Shown: in pieces, positions 35,956-47,100 of the stretch
Position numbering within the stretch: position 1 is the stretch's first letter
Layout: every line of letters starts with the position of its first letter
NCBI RefSeq assembly: GCF_006717045.1
Contig: NZ_VFPH01000003.1
Span: 496,001-560,000, forward strand
DNA from: Pseudonocardia cypriaca
GTDB taxonomy: Bacteria > Actinomycetota > Actinomycetes > Mycobacteriales > Pseudonocardiaceae
Reading direction: 5' to 3'
DNA: 64,000 nt
Position numbers and translations under genes: made by a program
The notes under the pieces: model-generated
Databases searched by the model: none
Told to the model about the DNA's origin: nothing
The model's input: the letters and a program-made list of their open reading frames with translations, nothing else

Positions 35956-36807
35956 TCAGTCGGTCTGCTCCCACCAGGGCCGGACCGCCCACAGCGGTGA
36001 GATCGGGCCGTGGCCCCCGCCGAGCGGGTACGAGTGCCGCACGGCCTCGACGACGTAGCGCTTCCCGAGCGCGACGGCCTCGGGCACCGGCACGCCGCGG
36101 GCGAGCCAGGACGCGATGGCGGACGCCATGTTGTCCCCGCTCCCGTGCGTGTTGCCGGTGTCGAAGCGCGGGCCGGGCAGCTCGGTGAACGTGTGCCCGT
36201 CGTAGAGGAGGTCGACGCACACGTCGGTGTCCTCCTGCAGGTGCCCGCCCTTGATCAGGACGTACTGCGGGCCGAACCCGTGCATCACCTTGGCCGCCTC
36301 GTACTGGGCCGCGCGGTCGTGCACGTCAACGCCTGCGAGCAGGCGCACCTCGTCGAGGTTGGGCGTGGCCAGCACGGCGCGGGGGAAGAGCAAGGTGCGG
36401 TAGGCGTCGAGGGCCGCGTCGGCGAGGAGCGGGTCGCCGTGCATGGAGGCCGCGACCGGGTCGATGACCAGTGGGACCCCGTCGCCGCCGATGCCGACGC
36501 GGTCGCAGGCGTCGACGATCGCCTCGATGATCGGCGTGTCGGCCAGCATCCCGGTCTTGACCGCGCCGAGAGCGATGTCGCCTGCGACCGACTCGATCTG
36601 GGCCGCCACGACCTCCGGCGGGATCGTGTGGACGCCGGTGACGCCCAGGGTGTTCTGCACGGTGACCGCGGTGACGGCCACGCAGCCGTGCGCCCCGCAG
36701 GCCGCCATGGCCCGCAGGTCGGCCACGACGCCGGCGCCGCCGCCGGAGTCGGTGCCCGCGATCGTCATGACGGTCGGGGGTGTGGTGCCCACGGTGGACT
36801 CAGCCAT
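35956..36807 (-). CDS. thiD: Hydroxymethylpyrimidine/phosphomethylpyrimidine kinase ThiD
   Basis: 283 residues. Ribokinase-type fold with MTIAGTDSGGGAGVVADLR near the N-terminus, AVTVQNTLGV, VIDPVAASMHG and the ATP-site end GNTHGSGDNMASAIA; the asparagine in GSGDN replaces the usual cysteine or similar residue at that place. ThiD phosphorylates the ThiC product to the diphosphate form. The ATG at 36807 has AGGGAGG six bases upstream, and that sequence is the end of its own TPP riboswitch. It precedes thiC on the same strand. Confidence 0.93.
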   Translation of the reverse strand: MAESTVGTTPPTVMTIAGTDSGGGAGVVADLRAMAACGAHGCVAVTAVTVQNTLGVTGVHTIPPEVVAAQIESVAGDIALGAVKTGMLADTPIIEAIVDACDRVGIGGDGVPLVIDPVAASMHGDPLLADAALDAYRTLLFPRAVLATPNLDEVRLLAGVDVHDRAAQYEAAKVMHGFGPQYVLIKGGHLQEDTDVCVDLLYDGHTFTELPGPRFDTGNTHGSGDNMASAIASWLARGVPVPEAVALGKRYVVEAVRHSYPLGGGHGPISPLWAVRPWWEQTD

Positions 36808-36812
36808 ATTCG

Positions 36813-36900
36813 CCTCCCTACGCCGGCATTACCCGGACAGGTTCCTGCGGTCGGCGGCGCACCAGCCGCCCTCTCAGCCCGCTGCTGCGAGCTCCCGTCT
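36813..36900 (-). promoter_or_regulatory. TPP riboswitch (THI element) upstream of thiD
   Basis: Minus-strand elements in order: GGGAGCTCGCAGCAG, CGGGCTGAGAGGGC, GAACCTGTCCGGGTAATGCC, CGTAGGGAGG. The AGGGAGG at 36813-36819 is both the closing strand of the aptamer and the thiD ribosome site, which argues for translational control. Confidence 0.93.
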
Positions 36901-36967
36901 GCCTCGACCGTAACCCGAACGGACGGGCGAGGGGAAGATCCGGCGGCGGCGCGTCGTTGAGCCCCAC

Positions 36968-37408
36968 ATGCCACTCGAAGGTGAGTACGAGATCAGCCCG
37001 ACCGGATGGGTCCGCGAACAGACCGAGAAGATCTTCGAGACCGGGACCACGGAGAGCGTCGACATCAAAGGCCGCCCCGTGGTGCTGCTGACCACGCGCG
37101 GCGCCAAGACCGGGAAGTTGCGCAAGGTCCCACTGATGCGCGTGGAGCACGAGGGCGACTACGCCATCGTCGCCTCCTTGGGAGGCGCGCCGAAGCACCC
37201 CGTCTGGTACTACAACGTCAAGGCCGACCCGCACGTCGAGCTGCAGGACGGCACGGAGTCGCGGGACTTCAAGGCGCGCGAGGTCACCGGCGAGGAGAAG
37301 GCGATCTGGTGGGAGCGGGCCGTCGCGGCCTACCCGGACTACGCCGACTACCAGAAGAAGACGACCCGGGAGATCCCCGTGTTCGTCCTGGAGCCGCTGG
37401 AGGTCTGA
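36968..37408 (+). CDS. F420-dependent nitroreductase-family protein (Ddn-like)
   Basis: 146 residues. The order RPVVLLTTRGAKTGKLRKVPLM, then GDYAIVASLGGAPKHPVWYY, then a closing ARIWWERAVAAYP-like segment (AIWWERAVAAYPDYADYQ) is that of the deazaflavin (F420)-dependent Ddn family. The beta-barrel binds F420H2 and reduces quinones or nitro compounds. Divergent from thiD and convergent with the broken protease gene (6 bases between stops). Confidence 0.9.
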   Translation: MPLEGEYEISPTGWVREQTEKIFETGTTESVDIKGRPVVLLTTRGAKTGKLRKVPLMRVEHEGDYAIVASLGGAPKHPVWYYNVKADPHVELQDGTESRDFKAREVTGEEKAIWWERAVAAYPDYADYQKKTTREIPVFVLEPLEV

Positions 37409-37413
37409 GCGGG

Positions 37414-38142
37414 TCACGACCGCTCCACCGCCGCGACGTACGCGCGCAGGACGGGCGCCGGGATCTGGGCCGCACTGCCCCGCGAACGGCGCCCGTCGTG
37501 CTGCACGTAGGTGACCGCGGCGACGCGCAGCCTGCCGCGTTCCCGCATGAGCACCGGTCCACCGGAGTTGCCGCGCTGCACGCGCCACGGCGTCCACAGC
37601 TCGGCGGTCCCGGCGCGCAGGACGAGCCGGCCGAATCCCGACCGCCGGGAGCGGCACCGGGCTCACCGGCCAGACGAACCGCGGAACGCCGCCGTGCGGG
37701 TAGCCGACGGACAGCGCGAGCGCTTCGAGCGTGCCGGCCGCGGATATCTCGAGCGGGGTCACCGGCAACCCCGACGAGTTGATCCGGACGAGCCGCAGGT
37801 CGGCCTCCTCGGCCAGCCGTCGCCGCACCGATCACGTGCTCGTTGGTCACCAGGTCGGCGTGCCGGCCGTCGTTGCGGATCACGAACGCGGTGCCGCGGC
37901 TCGACCGCGTCTCGATGCTCACGACGGCGTCGACCTCCGCGGGCGGGTTCTCGGGCAGCTCCACGGCCTGCAACGCCGTGCGGGGCCGGCCCGACAGCCC
38001 GAACCGTCCCGGGACCCTGACCTGCCCCGACCTCCGGGGCGGAGCGCCCGCCAGCTCGCTGCCCCGGGATTTCCACCGGCTCGACGCGCAGGACGTGCGC
38101 CGCGTCGGTCTCGGGAACGGATCGGCTGAGCTCGATCTTCAT
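37414..38142 (-). pseudogene. Trypsin-like serine protease gene broken by at least three frameshifts
   Basis: Starts at an ATG (38142, MKIELSRSVPETDAAHVLRV) with AGGAGAACC upstream, 30 bases after the stop of the giant gene. Coding content then changes frame near 38,040, near 37,825 and near 37,638. Joined, the pieces give a chymotrypsin-fold protease: VVSIETRSSRGTAFVIRNDG with DLVTNEHVIGA (His), EEADLRLVRIN (Asp), a middle segment with LALSVGYPHGGVPRF, and VQRGNSGGPVLM (Ser), ending in AYVAAVERS. All three catalytic residues survive. It could be a recent pseudogene or the result of sequencing errors. There is no signal peptide in the readable part. Confidence 0.75.
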
Positions 38143-38171
38143 CCGGTTCTCCTCCCTGTTCGGCCGTGCGC

Positions 38172-41100
38172 TCACGCAAAACTCCCCGGGAACACCCGCA
38201 TCAGCTCGTTCCACGTGGCAGCCAGGCCGGGATGCAGGTCGAGCGCCTGGACCCAGTCCCGGCGGATCCATTCGAGCCGGCTGGTCTCCCGATTCCGTCG
38301 GAACTCGATGTCCCTGGAGTGGGCCGCGGCGAAGACGGTGGTGAATCCCCAACCGCCGTGGTCGTCCAGGAACGAGCCGAGCACGACGTATGCGCCCGGG
38401 TGGAGGCCGCCTTCCTCGGCGGCTTCCCGGATCGCCGCCTGTTCGGCCGACTCGTGCGCCTCCCGGGCGCCGCCGAGCAGACCCCATGTCCCCGCGTAGT
38501 CGCCGCGCGCCCGCTGCTGGAGCAGGAACCAGTCCGCCCCGGCGCTGTCGCGGTACCAGAGCAGGAGCCCCGCGGCACCGTGGATTCCCCAATGGTTCTC
38601 GCCGCACCGGCACTCGAAACCGTTGGGACCGGCCCGCCGCACCGGGCGCTCCCCGACTAGCTGCGCGGCGAGTACCTGCGCCGCCTGTGGCGTGTGGAAG
38701 GAGACCTGGTCGCCGGAGGCGTTGACCTCGCCGCCGGCCAGGAAGTCGCGGACGCTGTAGAGCACCGGTCCCCGCACCCAGTCGAACGCGTGTCGACGCC
38801 CCTCGAGCCGCATCATCCGGACGAACTCCTGGTACTCGCGGCTCGCCCTTGGGAACCAGATCCCGGACATTTCGTTCAGCAACTCGGCCGGGACGTCGAA
38901 CCGGAGAACAACGGGGACTCCGCCGTGTGCCTGTGCACGCTTCCGCGCCATTCGCCGGGCATCCCAATGATCGGGCGTCGTGTAGAACCCGGTGCCGAAA
39001 TCGGTGCGATCACGCTGGACGGAGAGGTCGACACCCCTGCTGCGGATGCTGTCGGCACCGCGGTCGGTCGTGCCGTGGTAGAGCGTCACGGTTCCCGACA
39101 TGGCGGTGCTCGGCCGCTCGGTCAGCGAGTCCGGAGCGGGTGGTGTCCAGATCTGCATGGACGGCCGCGGTGCCACTCCGGTCCCGATCGCCTGAACGGC
39201 GGCCGTGGCGTCGGCCATCAGGGCCACGACGTTGGCGTGCGGACCTGCCGCGGATAGCGCTTCGGGCAGCGTAGTGAGCGCCTCGAGTACGCGTGCGGAT
39301 CGTCCAGGATCCGAGTGGAGGGCGACCACCACCGCGGCGTGGACCAGGCTGAGCCAGGACCCGTGGCGCTCGCTCTCGGGCGTCCGCGCCGCCGAGGCGG
39401 CGCGCAGGACGTCGGTGAGGGCACGCGCGTGCTCGGCGAGGTCGCGGTCGGCCCACAGCCGCACCAGCCGCGTGAGATCCCGCGGGTCGCGCCGCTTCTT
39501 GGGCAGCTCGCGCAACCACCGCGGAGCGCCGACGAGCGCGACGAGGACCCCGAGCGCGACCCGGGCCGGCAGGCTGGCTGTCGGCCACCACTTCGCGAGC
39601 CAGGACGGTGAGCCGAGACGCGGCGCGACCCAGCGCAGGTAGTCGTCGGCGAGCTCGCGGCCGCCTCGGAGCGATCCGGCCATGAGCGTCCCGGCGATGC
39701 GCTGCAGCGCGGCCGCGCGCCCCTCTCCGCCGACGCCGTCCCGGACGATCAGCTCGAGAACCCGGCCTGCGAGCCGCCAGAACGCCGGGTCGTGGGCATC
39801 CGTGGAGCGCAGGCGCTCGAGCAGGTCGGCAGGGGGCGGGGCCCGGCTGCGCGCTCCGTCGACCACCGGCGCGAGCGCGCCGAGGCGCTCCAGCTCGGCG
39901 AGCCGGTCCTCGCTGATCGCGATGACGAGACCGTCGTCGTCGTGCCATGCGAACGTCACCAGCCGCTCGACGAGATCGGCCGCCTCCCGCTCCGACACGT
40001 GGCTGCGCAGCTCCGAGGCCAGCCCCTCGGCCGGGAAGACGAACAGCGACTCGCCATCGCGCAACCCCGCCGCAGGCGGGTCGCGGTTGCCCACCGAGCC
40101 GCGCGACCCGGCCACCGGCCGTTCCTGCCGCATCCGAGTCAGCGCCTGCGTGAGCAGCCGCGTCTGCTCGCCGCCGAAGCCGAGCCGGTACTCGTGGTCG
40201 GGTAGCCGCTCCGCACCCGGGTACGCGGTCGCCGCGGCCCGCCGCGCTTCCGCGAGCTGCCCGCGCAGCCAGCCGGGCAGCCGTCCGGTGCGCACGACCT
40301 GGCTCATCCAATCCAGTCGTGCTCCGACGACCAGGCGCCGCACCGGATCGCGGATCACCGCCGTCAACTCGGCGCGGCGCTCGACGACGTGCTGGTACCC
40401 GGCGAGCAGATCGGCCTCGGTCAGCACACCGAAGACCTCCCGGGCCGTCCGGGTCTCGAACGGCGCGCCCTCGACGACGATCTGGACGTGGGCCTCGGCG
40501 GCCTCGCGATCCAGCTTCAGACCTGCGTCGAAGTCGATCAGCCCGACGTTCCCGGCCCGGTCCCGGACGAGGTTGGCCAGCTTCACGCCGCGCAGGTCGA
40601 TGTCCCCGAGCGCCGCTGCGGCGGTGTGCAGGCGAGCGATCTGAGCGCGCTGGAGCTGCTCGTCGAGGTCGGCCTCCCGGCCACCGCGGTACTGACCGAC
40701 CTCCACCCGCTGGCCCGCTCGCAGCACCACCGCTCCCCTGCCGTTCACCACGTCCTCGGCCATCACGGCGGGCCACGTCGGCACGGCGGGCGCGCCGATC
40801 ACCCGGTAGGCGGCCGCGGTGTCGAGGGTGCGGTCCAGCCGGTCCGGGCCACGCGGGTGCACCACCAGCCATCCACGATCGGTGCTCACCAGCACCGCGG
40901 TCGCCCGGCCGAACTTCCTGCCGAGCGTTGCCACGTACCCCGCGGACAGCGGCGAGGGAGCAGGAGCCGCGGGCCCGCCTTCCGGCAGGTCGACGTCCAG
41001 CGCCACCGGCCGCCAGCCCGTCTCGGGGTTCGCGCCGTACAGCCCCCGCAGGATCTCGTGCTCGAGCGCGATCCGGGTCGGCTCGTCGAACCGGCTGAGC

Positions 41101-44100
41101 ACGGCCGCGTACGCGGTTCTCGGCGCGATGACGGCGAGGCGATCGACCTGGAGGACGTAGAGAACGCGCACGTCACCCAGCCCGTGGACGGTGAGTGGCG
41201 GCAGGCTCCCTGCGAGGAACGGCGAGAACCCGGCCGCCGCCCACAACCCGCGCGGGCTGAGCTCGCGCGGGTCCGCATGCGCGAGCTCGCCCCGGTCCCA
41301 GGACCGGCGCACCTCCCCCAGGACCTGCGCGACCGCCGTCGGATCGGTGACGACGACGAGCCCCCGCTCCGACTGCGCGATCACGACGCCGCGCCGCTCG
41401 GCCGGGCCACCCCTCCCACCGCCGCCGAGGCCGGGGACCGCTGCCACCGCGAGCACCGCGCCCGCGTTCGGGTCGTGGGTCAGCGCGAGCGCCAGCCCGG
41501 CGAGGACGGCGCCTGCGGTCATCGCGATCAGCCGGCCGGGCAGCGGTCCGTGCGTCCACCCGTGCGCGGCCCGACCGAGCCGGGACGCGGCCGCTCCCCA
41601 GGCCCGCGCGACCCCGTCCGGCCACGCGATCAGCCGCGCTGCGGAGTGCCGCAGCCGGTGCACCCACACCCGGCCCGGGCCGCGGGGCCCCGCCGTCGAA
41701 CCCGCGCTCCCCAGTGCCACGACCAGCGCCGCGTGCTCGTCGTCCGGCAGCCCGACGGATGCCCGGCGCGCGGCGCGGGAGCCGAGGCGCCAGCCGCGTC
41801 CCCACCACGGGGTCCAGCCCTCGTGGAGGAACAGCGCTCGCGCGGCGCCGATGTCGTTGATGCCGTGGGCGGCGAGTGCGGCGACGATCCGGCCGGCCAT
41901 CGCGACGTCCGTTCCGGTGGACTCCAGGGCGGCTCGCAGGTCGTCGAGGGTGCCGACGCGCAGCTTCCCGATCAGGTGCGCCACCACGGCCGGGACCACG
42001 ACGACCGGGACGACCAGGAGCGCGAGCCGCCGGTTGGCGGCCGTCACCAGGTCGGCGTACGGCAGGCCGGCTGCGACCCGCTCGCGGACCAGGGCCGAGT
42101 ACCGGCCGAGCCACGCGGCCGAGATCGCGCCGCCGAGAGCGACACTGGCGGCCTTCGCCGTGTTGCTCAGGGCCGCCGCGGTCGGTCCTTCCGCCCATCG
42201 GGGCAGGGGCATCCGCGTCCACGCCGCGACCACCGCGCTGAGCGTGAACAGCAGCCCGAGCGGGAGCAGCCCGGGCATCAGGACCAGCCACGCCGCGGGG
42301 ATCGCCAGCACCGCCGGGAGCAGCGTCGCACCGCGCAGCAGTCGCGCCTCGTCCAGCGGCCCGACCTCGACGTCCCGACCGAGTGCCTTCGCGATCGCTC
42401 CCGGCCGGCCCAGCAGCGGCTTGAGCGTCTTCCAGCGCGGCCCGGTGAAGATGGTCGTGATCCCGCGAACCGTGATCAGCACGCTCACCGCGAGCGCGGT
42501 CGTGCCGAACGCCGCCTGCTCCGGGTCGTTGATCAGCACGAGCTGGTCGACCATCTGCGCACCGAGCGCGGTGGCGTACAGGCCGGTCAGGACGGTCAGC
42601 AGGTGGATGGACAGCACCGCCCGCACGAGCCCGTGCGGGGTGCCGACCAGCTGCCGGATGCCACCCACGACCGACGTCCACACCGACGGCGGGGCACGCG
42701 GCACGGCGTTCCGGCCCTCGCCGCGCAGCAGCACCCACAACCCGGCGGTCAACGCGGCTGCCACGACCGCGAGCGCCCGCATCGTGGCCTGGAACCCGAC
42801 GACGACCATGCCCTGCCCGATCGCGACCGGCAGCACGAACGCGCCCACCCGGGACGCGGTCTCGAAGCGGGCCTGCCGGGTGTCCTTCATCTCCCGGGTC
42901 ACCGGGTGGTAGCGGTCCATCCGGCCGCGAGCCAGCGCCCCCGCGGTGCCCATCGCGCCGATCGTGACCATCGCGGGCATGAAGGTCACCGCCGCCGGCA
43001 CGAACCCGAGCACGAGCAGCGCGACGGTCCCGGCCGCGCCGATGGCCACGGTCGGGCCCATGTTCCTGATCAGCCGGTCCCCCATGAGCGCCGCCGACAG
43101 GCTGGTCACGGCCGTGGCCGTCCGCCCCGCGGCCGCCTGCCCGGTCACCCACGCCGCCGAGCGGTCGTAGTGGTCGGCGAACTCCGTCGACGAGATCGAC
43201 GGCGCGTTCGGGACCTGCCCGGCGAACGCCTGCAGCCACCCCGCGAGGGATGCCATGAACCGGGACCAGCCGAACACCGCGGCGTCCCGCGCGGCGAGGA
43301 CGTCCCGGCGCGCGTACCCGGCCGCGGCTGCCGAGTCCACCGCCTGCCGGACGGCTGCCCGCTCGGCCTCCTGCCCGGCGGTGATCCGCTCCTCGATCTC
43401 CCGCAGCTGCGCCGCGAGGACGTCCCGCGCGTCGTCCGTGGTCAGCTCGCGCAGGTCGGGGGGCAGCCGGTGGGTCAGCCGTGCCAGCTGCCCGCGCCGT
43501 GCGCCCTGATCCAGCGCAGCTCGACGCTCGACGACCGCGAGCTGCCGCCGCGGTGCCCGAGCGGACGAGGCCAGGCGATCGATCTCCCGGCTCACGGGGC
43601 GCACGTCCGCGAACCGCTCCCGCAGCGCCGCGCCGTCCGAGCGCATCCACAGCGGTATCCGGGAGAGGAGCCCCGGGCGTACCTCGGCGCGGTCCCAGAT
43701 CGCCTCGCGCAAGGCGTCGCGCGCCGCGGCGACCAGCTCGGCCGTCGGTCCGCCGAGGCCGCCCAGCGCGGCGGGCAGGTTGCGGGCCAGCGCCGCCCGC
43801 AGCTCCTCGGGCGCCCGGGCCCACAGCTCGGCGAAGCCCTCCGCCGGGATGAGCACCCGCCCGCCGGCCCGCTCCTCGATCCGGAACTGCCCGGTTCCGG
43901 CCAGCTCGTCGGCCGTGCGGTCCGCGCGGGACCCCGGATCGCGCAGCCGCACGCCCGCATCGGCCTGCAGCGCCCGGAACACGGCCTGCAGCGCAGGGCC
44001 CGCTCCCGGACCGGCGGCCGGGACGTCGTCCCAGCGGCGGACCTGTTCCGCCCACGCGCGCTCCCGCTTGGCCGTTGCCCACCGTCGCAGCAGCACCACC

Positions 44101-47100
44101 AGCCCGGTCGCGGCCAGCCCCGCGCCGAACCAGATTCCCCGGTGGAGGCGGTCACCACCGGTTGCGGGCGCCTCGGTCACTCCGTCGCTCGGCGTGGGGA
44201 TCGGCGCCACCGGGGCGGTGTTCTCGGGCCCGGTAGGGCGCTCGGGCGTAGCGAGCGCCTCCTGCCGCGGCTCCTCGGCCGGGACGGTGAGCTCCTCGCC
44301 GGGGTGGATGAGGTCGCGGCCGGCGACGCTCGGGAACCGGTCCGGGTTCAGCCGCACGATCGCCTCGACGCCCGGGGCGCCGTCGCCCAGCTGCCACAGC
44401 GTGTCGCCCGGTTCCACAGTGACCTCAGTGGTCGAGGTCCCGGGCGTCGGGGCCGATGTCGCGGCGACGGCAGGCGTGTGCGCCCCGGCCATTGCGACCA
44501 CCGCGAGAGCTGCTGTCCCCAGCGAGGTCCGCAAAGCCCTGCCGACCCGCCGGTCCTCGGGTGCCGGGCCCCGCGGGTCACCGCCGAACTTCCCGAACGG
44601 CACGGCCGCGGCCATCGCGGCGGCACCGGGATCACCACCCGGGAAGGTCCACAGCGCTACGCCGACGAGCAGTCCGATCCCGACCTGCCAGGGTGGACGC
44701 AGCTGGTACCAGGCCTGCGCGAGGTGGCGCACCCACTCGACGGGCCTGCCGCCCCGCAACTCGGGCCACACCACGAACAGCAGCACCGCGAGCCCGGGCC
44801 CGACCGCGACCAGCAGCCCGACCGCGGCCGCGAGGAGGCCGTGTCCGGTGGCGGCGGCCACCCAGCCGACGCCCGCGCCGAGCAGGAGCCACCGCAGCCG
44901 GGTGAGCTGCCGGCCGCCCCATGCGGCGGCGGCGTCCACCGGCCGTCGCAACGCTGCGACGATCGCCTCGCCGATCGCGCGCAACATCCGGCCGATCCAC
45001 GCACGGGCCGCCTTCGCCAGCCGGTACACCCCGTAGGCGGCCGCGAACAGGAGGATCGCCTTCACGACGGCAGCTCCGCCGTCGGCGCCGGCCTGCGCGG
45101 CAGCGTGCGGGGTGGCTGCCAACGGGATCGCCTGCGCCCACCCGCTTCCGACGATCCCGGGCCGGGAGAACCTCGCCAGGAGCCGGATGATCTCGGCTTC
45201 GTCCTCGTCGTGGGTCAGCCCCGCCTCGTTGCGCTCGGTGAGGCGGCCCTGGCGGTGGAAGAAGTCCTCGTGGGCCAGCAGCCGATCGAGCAGATCCGAC
45301 ACGCGCAGCCGGTGCAGGGTCGGCGCGAAGACCACGACCACGTCCCGGTCGGCCCAGTAGTAGCCGACCAGCCGCCCTGGCAGATCGGCCAGTTCCGCGG
45401 CCCGCAGCAGGTCGAGCGCGGCCTCGCTCAGCGGGATCTCCAGGATCGCGGGCGGCGCCCGCGGGTTCCCGGGGTCGTGCTGGTGCAGGGTTGCGAGCAC
45501 CTCCAGCTGCGGCAGCAGCCCATCCCACCGGTCCTGCCGGCCCGTACCCCACTCGCCGATCAGCACGGCCCCGCTCGCCGGTCCCCGGCGCGACTCCACC
45601 GCCCGGTCGAGCTCGTCGGCGAACCGGGCGCCGGCGGCCCGCTGGCGCAGGGTCATCTCGTCGTGCAGCCGCCTCGCATGGGCATGCAACTCGGAAAATC
45701 GCCCGGTGAGCGGGCCGGGATCGGCGAGCGCCTCGTTCAGCGCCGTCTCGTACTCCCGCCATATGCGGATCACCTGATCGACGTCCCGCTGGATGTAGAG
45801 GGCGATGTTCGCGTCGTACAGGTCCTGGTAAGCGATCAGCCACAGCTGCCACGTCAGCCGGAACTCCATCATCGCCGTAACGAGCGCGTCCGCGACGCCC
45901 GCGGCGCGCAGGACGCCGAGCTCGTCGACGAGCGCTTCGCTCATCGCGTCCCGCAGGGCTTCCTCCGCGGCGGTCGGCGTGCCCAGCCCCGGGATTTCGG
46001 TCAGCGCCTCACGCAAGCCCGTGTGGGCGGCCCACAGGTCGGTGGCAGCCGGTCCGGCATCGGCGAACAGCTCGTACAGCGCGGTGCGCAGCTCGATCAC
46101 CTCCGAGTGCCAGTCCAGGCTCCGGACGGCCCGCGGGTCGACGAGCAGCGCCAGCGCGGCGAGATCCGCGTACCAGCGGGGCTGCGCCTCGGACAGGCGG
46201 CGGGCGGCCGCCGCCACCCGGTCCATCGCGGCCTCCCCGACCGACGGTGACGCCACGGCGTCGCCCGGGCGCGGGTGGTCGAGATCGAACACGACCTCGG
46301 GGCGGCCGAGCACCGCTGCCAGGTGTTGCAGCTCGTCGGCCGACAGCTCGGCGGCGCGATCGATCGGTTCCCCCGCTCGACGGGGCCCGGAAGGGGTGCC
46401 GATCCGACGGGACCCGCCGAGGATCCGGCGCACCCAGCGCACGATCGGCGGTCCGCGCGGTCCGATCCCGGCCCGGGCCAGCCCCGCGTCGACCGCGACC
46501 AGCAGGACACCCGCCGCCACGGCGAGCACGACCACGCCGACCGGCCCGCCGCCGAGGAACGCCCAGGCGCCGTCCGTTCCCGTCGCGGGGGCGTGACCGG
46601 TGGCTGCGTGGGCGGCATCGGGCCCGCCGATGAGCTCGGGGAACAGCAATCCCCCGGCGGCGAGCCCGACCACCGTCATCGCACTGCCCGGCCCGCGCCA
46701 TCGACGAGGGTTCGCCGCAGCCGTGACGTCGCGGGCGCCGGGCTCCGAGCGGTGTGCGCGGAGGAACCTCGCGGCGCGCTCGCGTCCGCCCAGGACAGCG
46801 GAGTTGGCGAGCAGCGCCCACCGCAGCCAGTGCGGGACCCAGCCGAACAGCGCGCTCAGCAGCTCGTGGACGGGGTCGATCATCCGCAGCAAGGTCACCA
46901 GGCCTGCGGTCCCCACCGCGATCACGAGGACGTTCGCGGTGAAGACCACCGCGGCAGCCAACCGGGTGCGCGCCGGGAGGTATCCCCGCGGCTGCGGGTC
47001 GCGCGCGACCTTCCTCGCGCTCGACCGCGCACCGAGGGTCCCGAAGACCGCGATCCACCCCAGGTAGAGCCCGGCCTGCCAGGCGACGGGCGGCCCGCCG

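Noticed and set aside
40389..46250. Plus-strand ORF of 1,953 residues inside the giant gene
   Set aside because: Antisense shadow of the minus-strand giant: Arg/Gly/His-rich, without any motif, and opposite to LysM, MFS-like and HExxxH domains.
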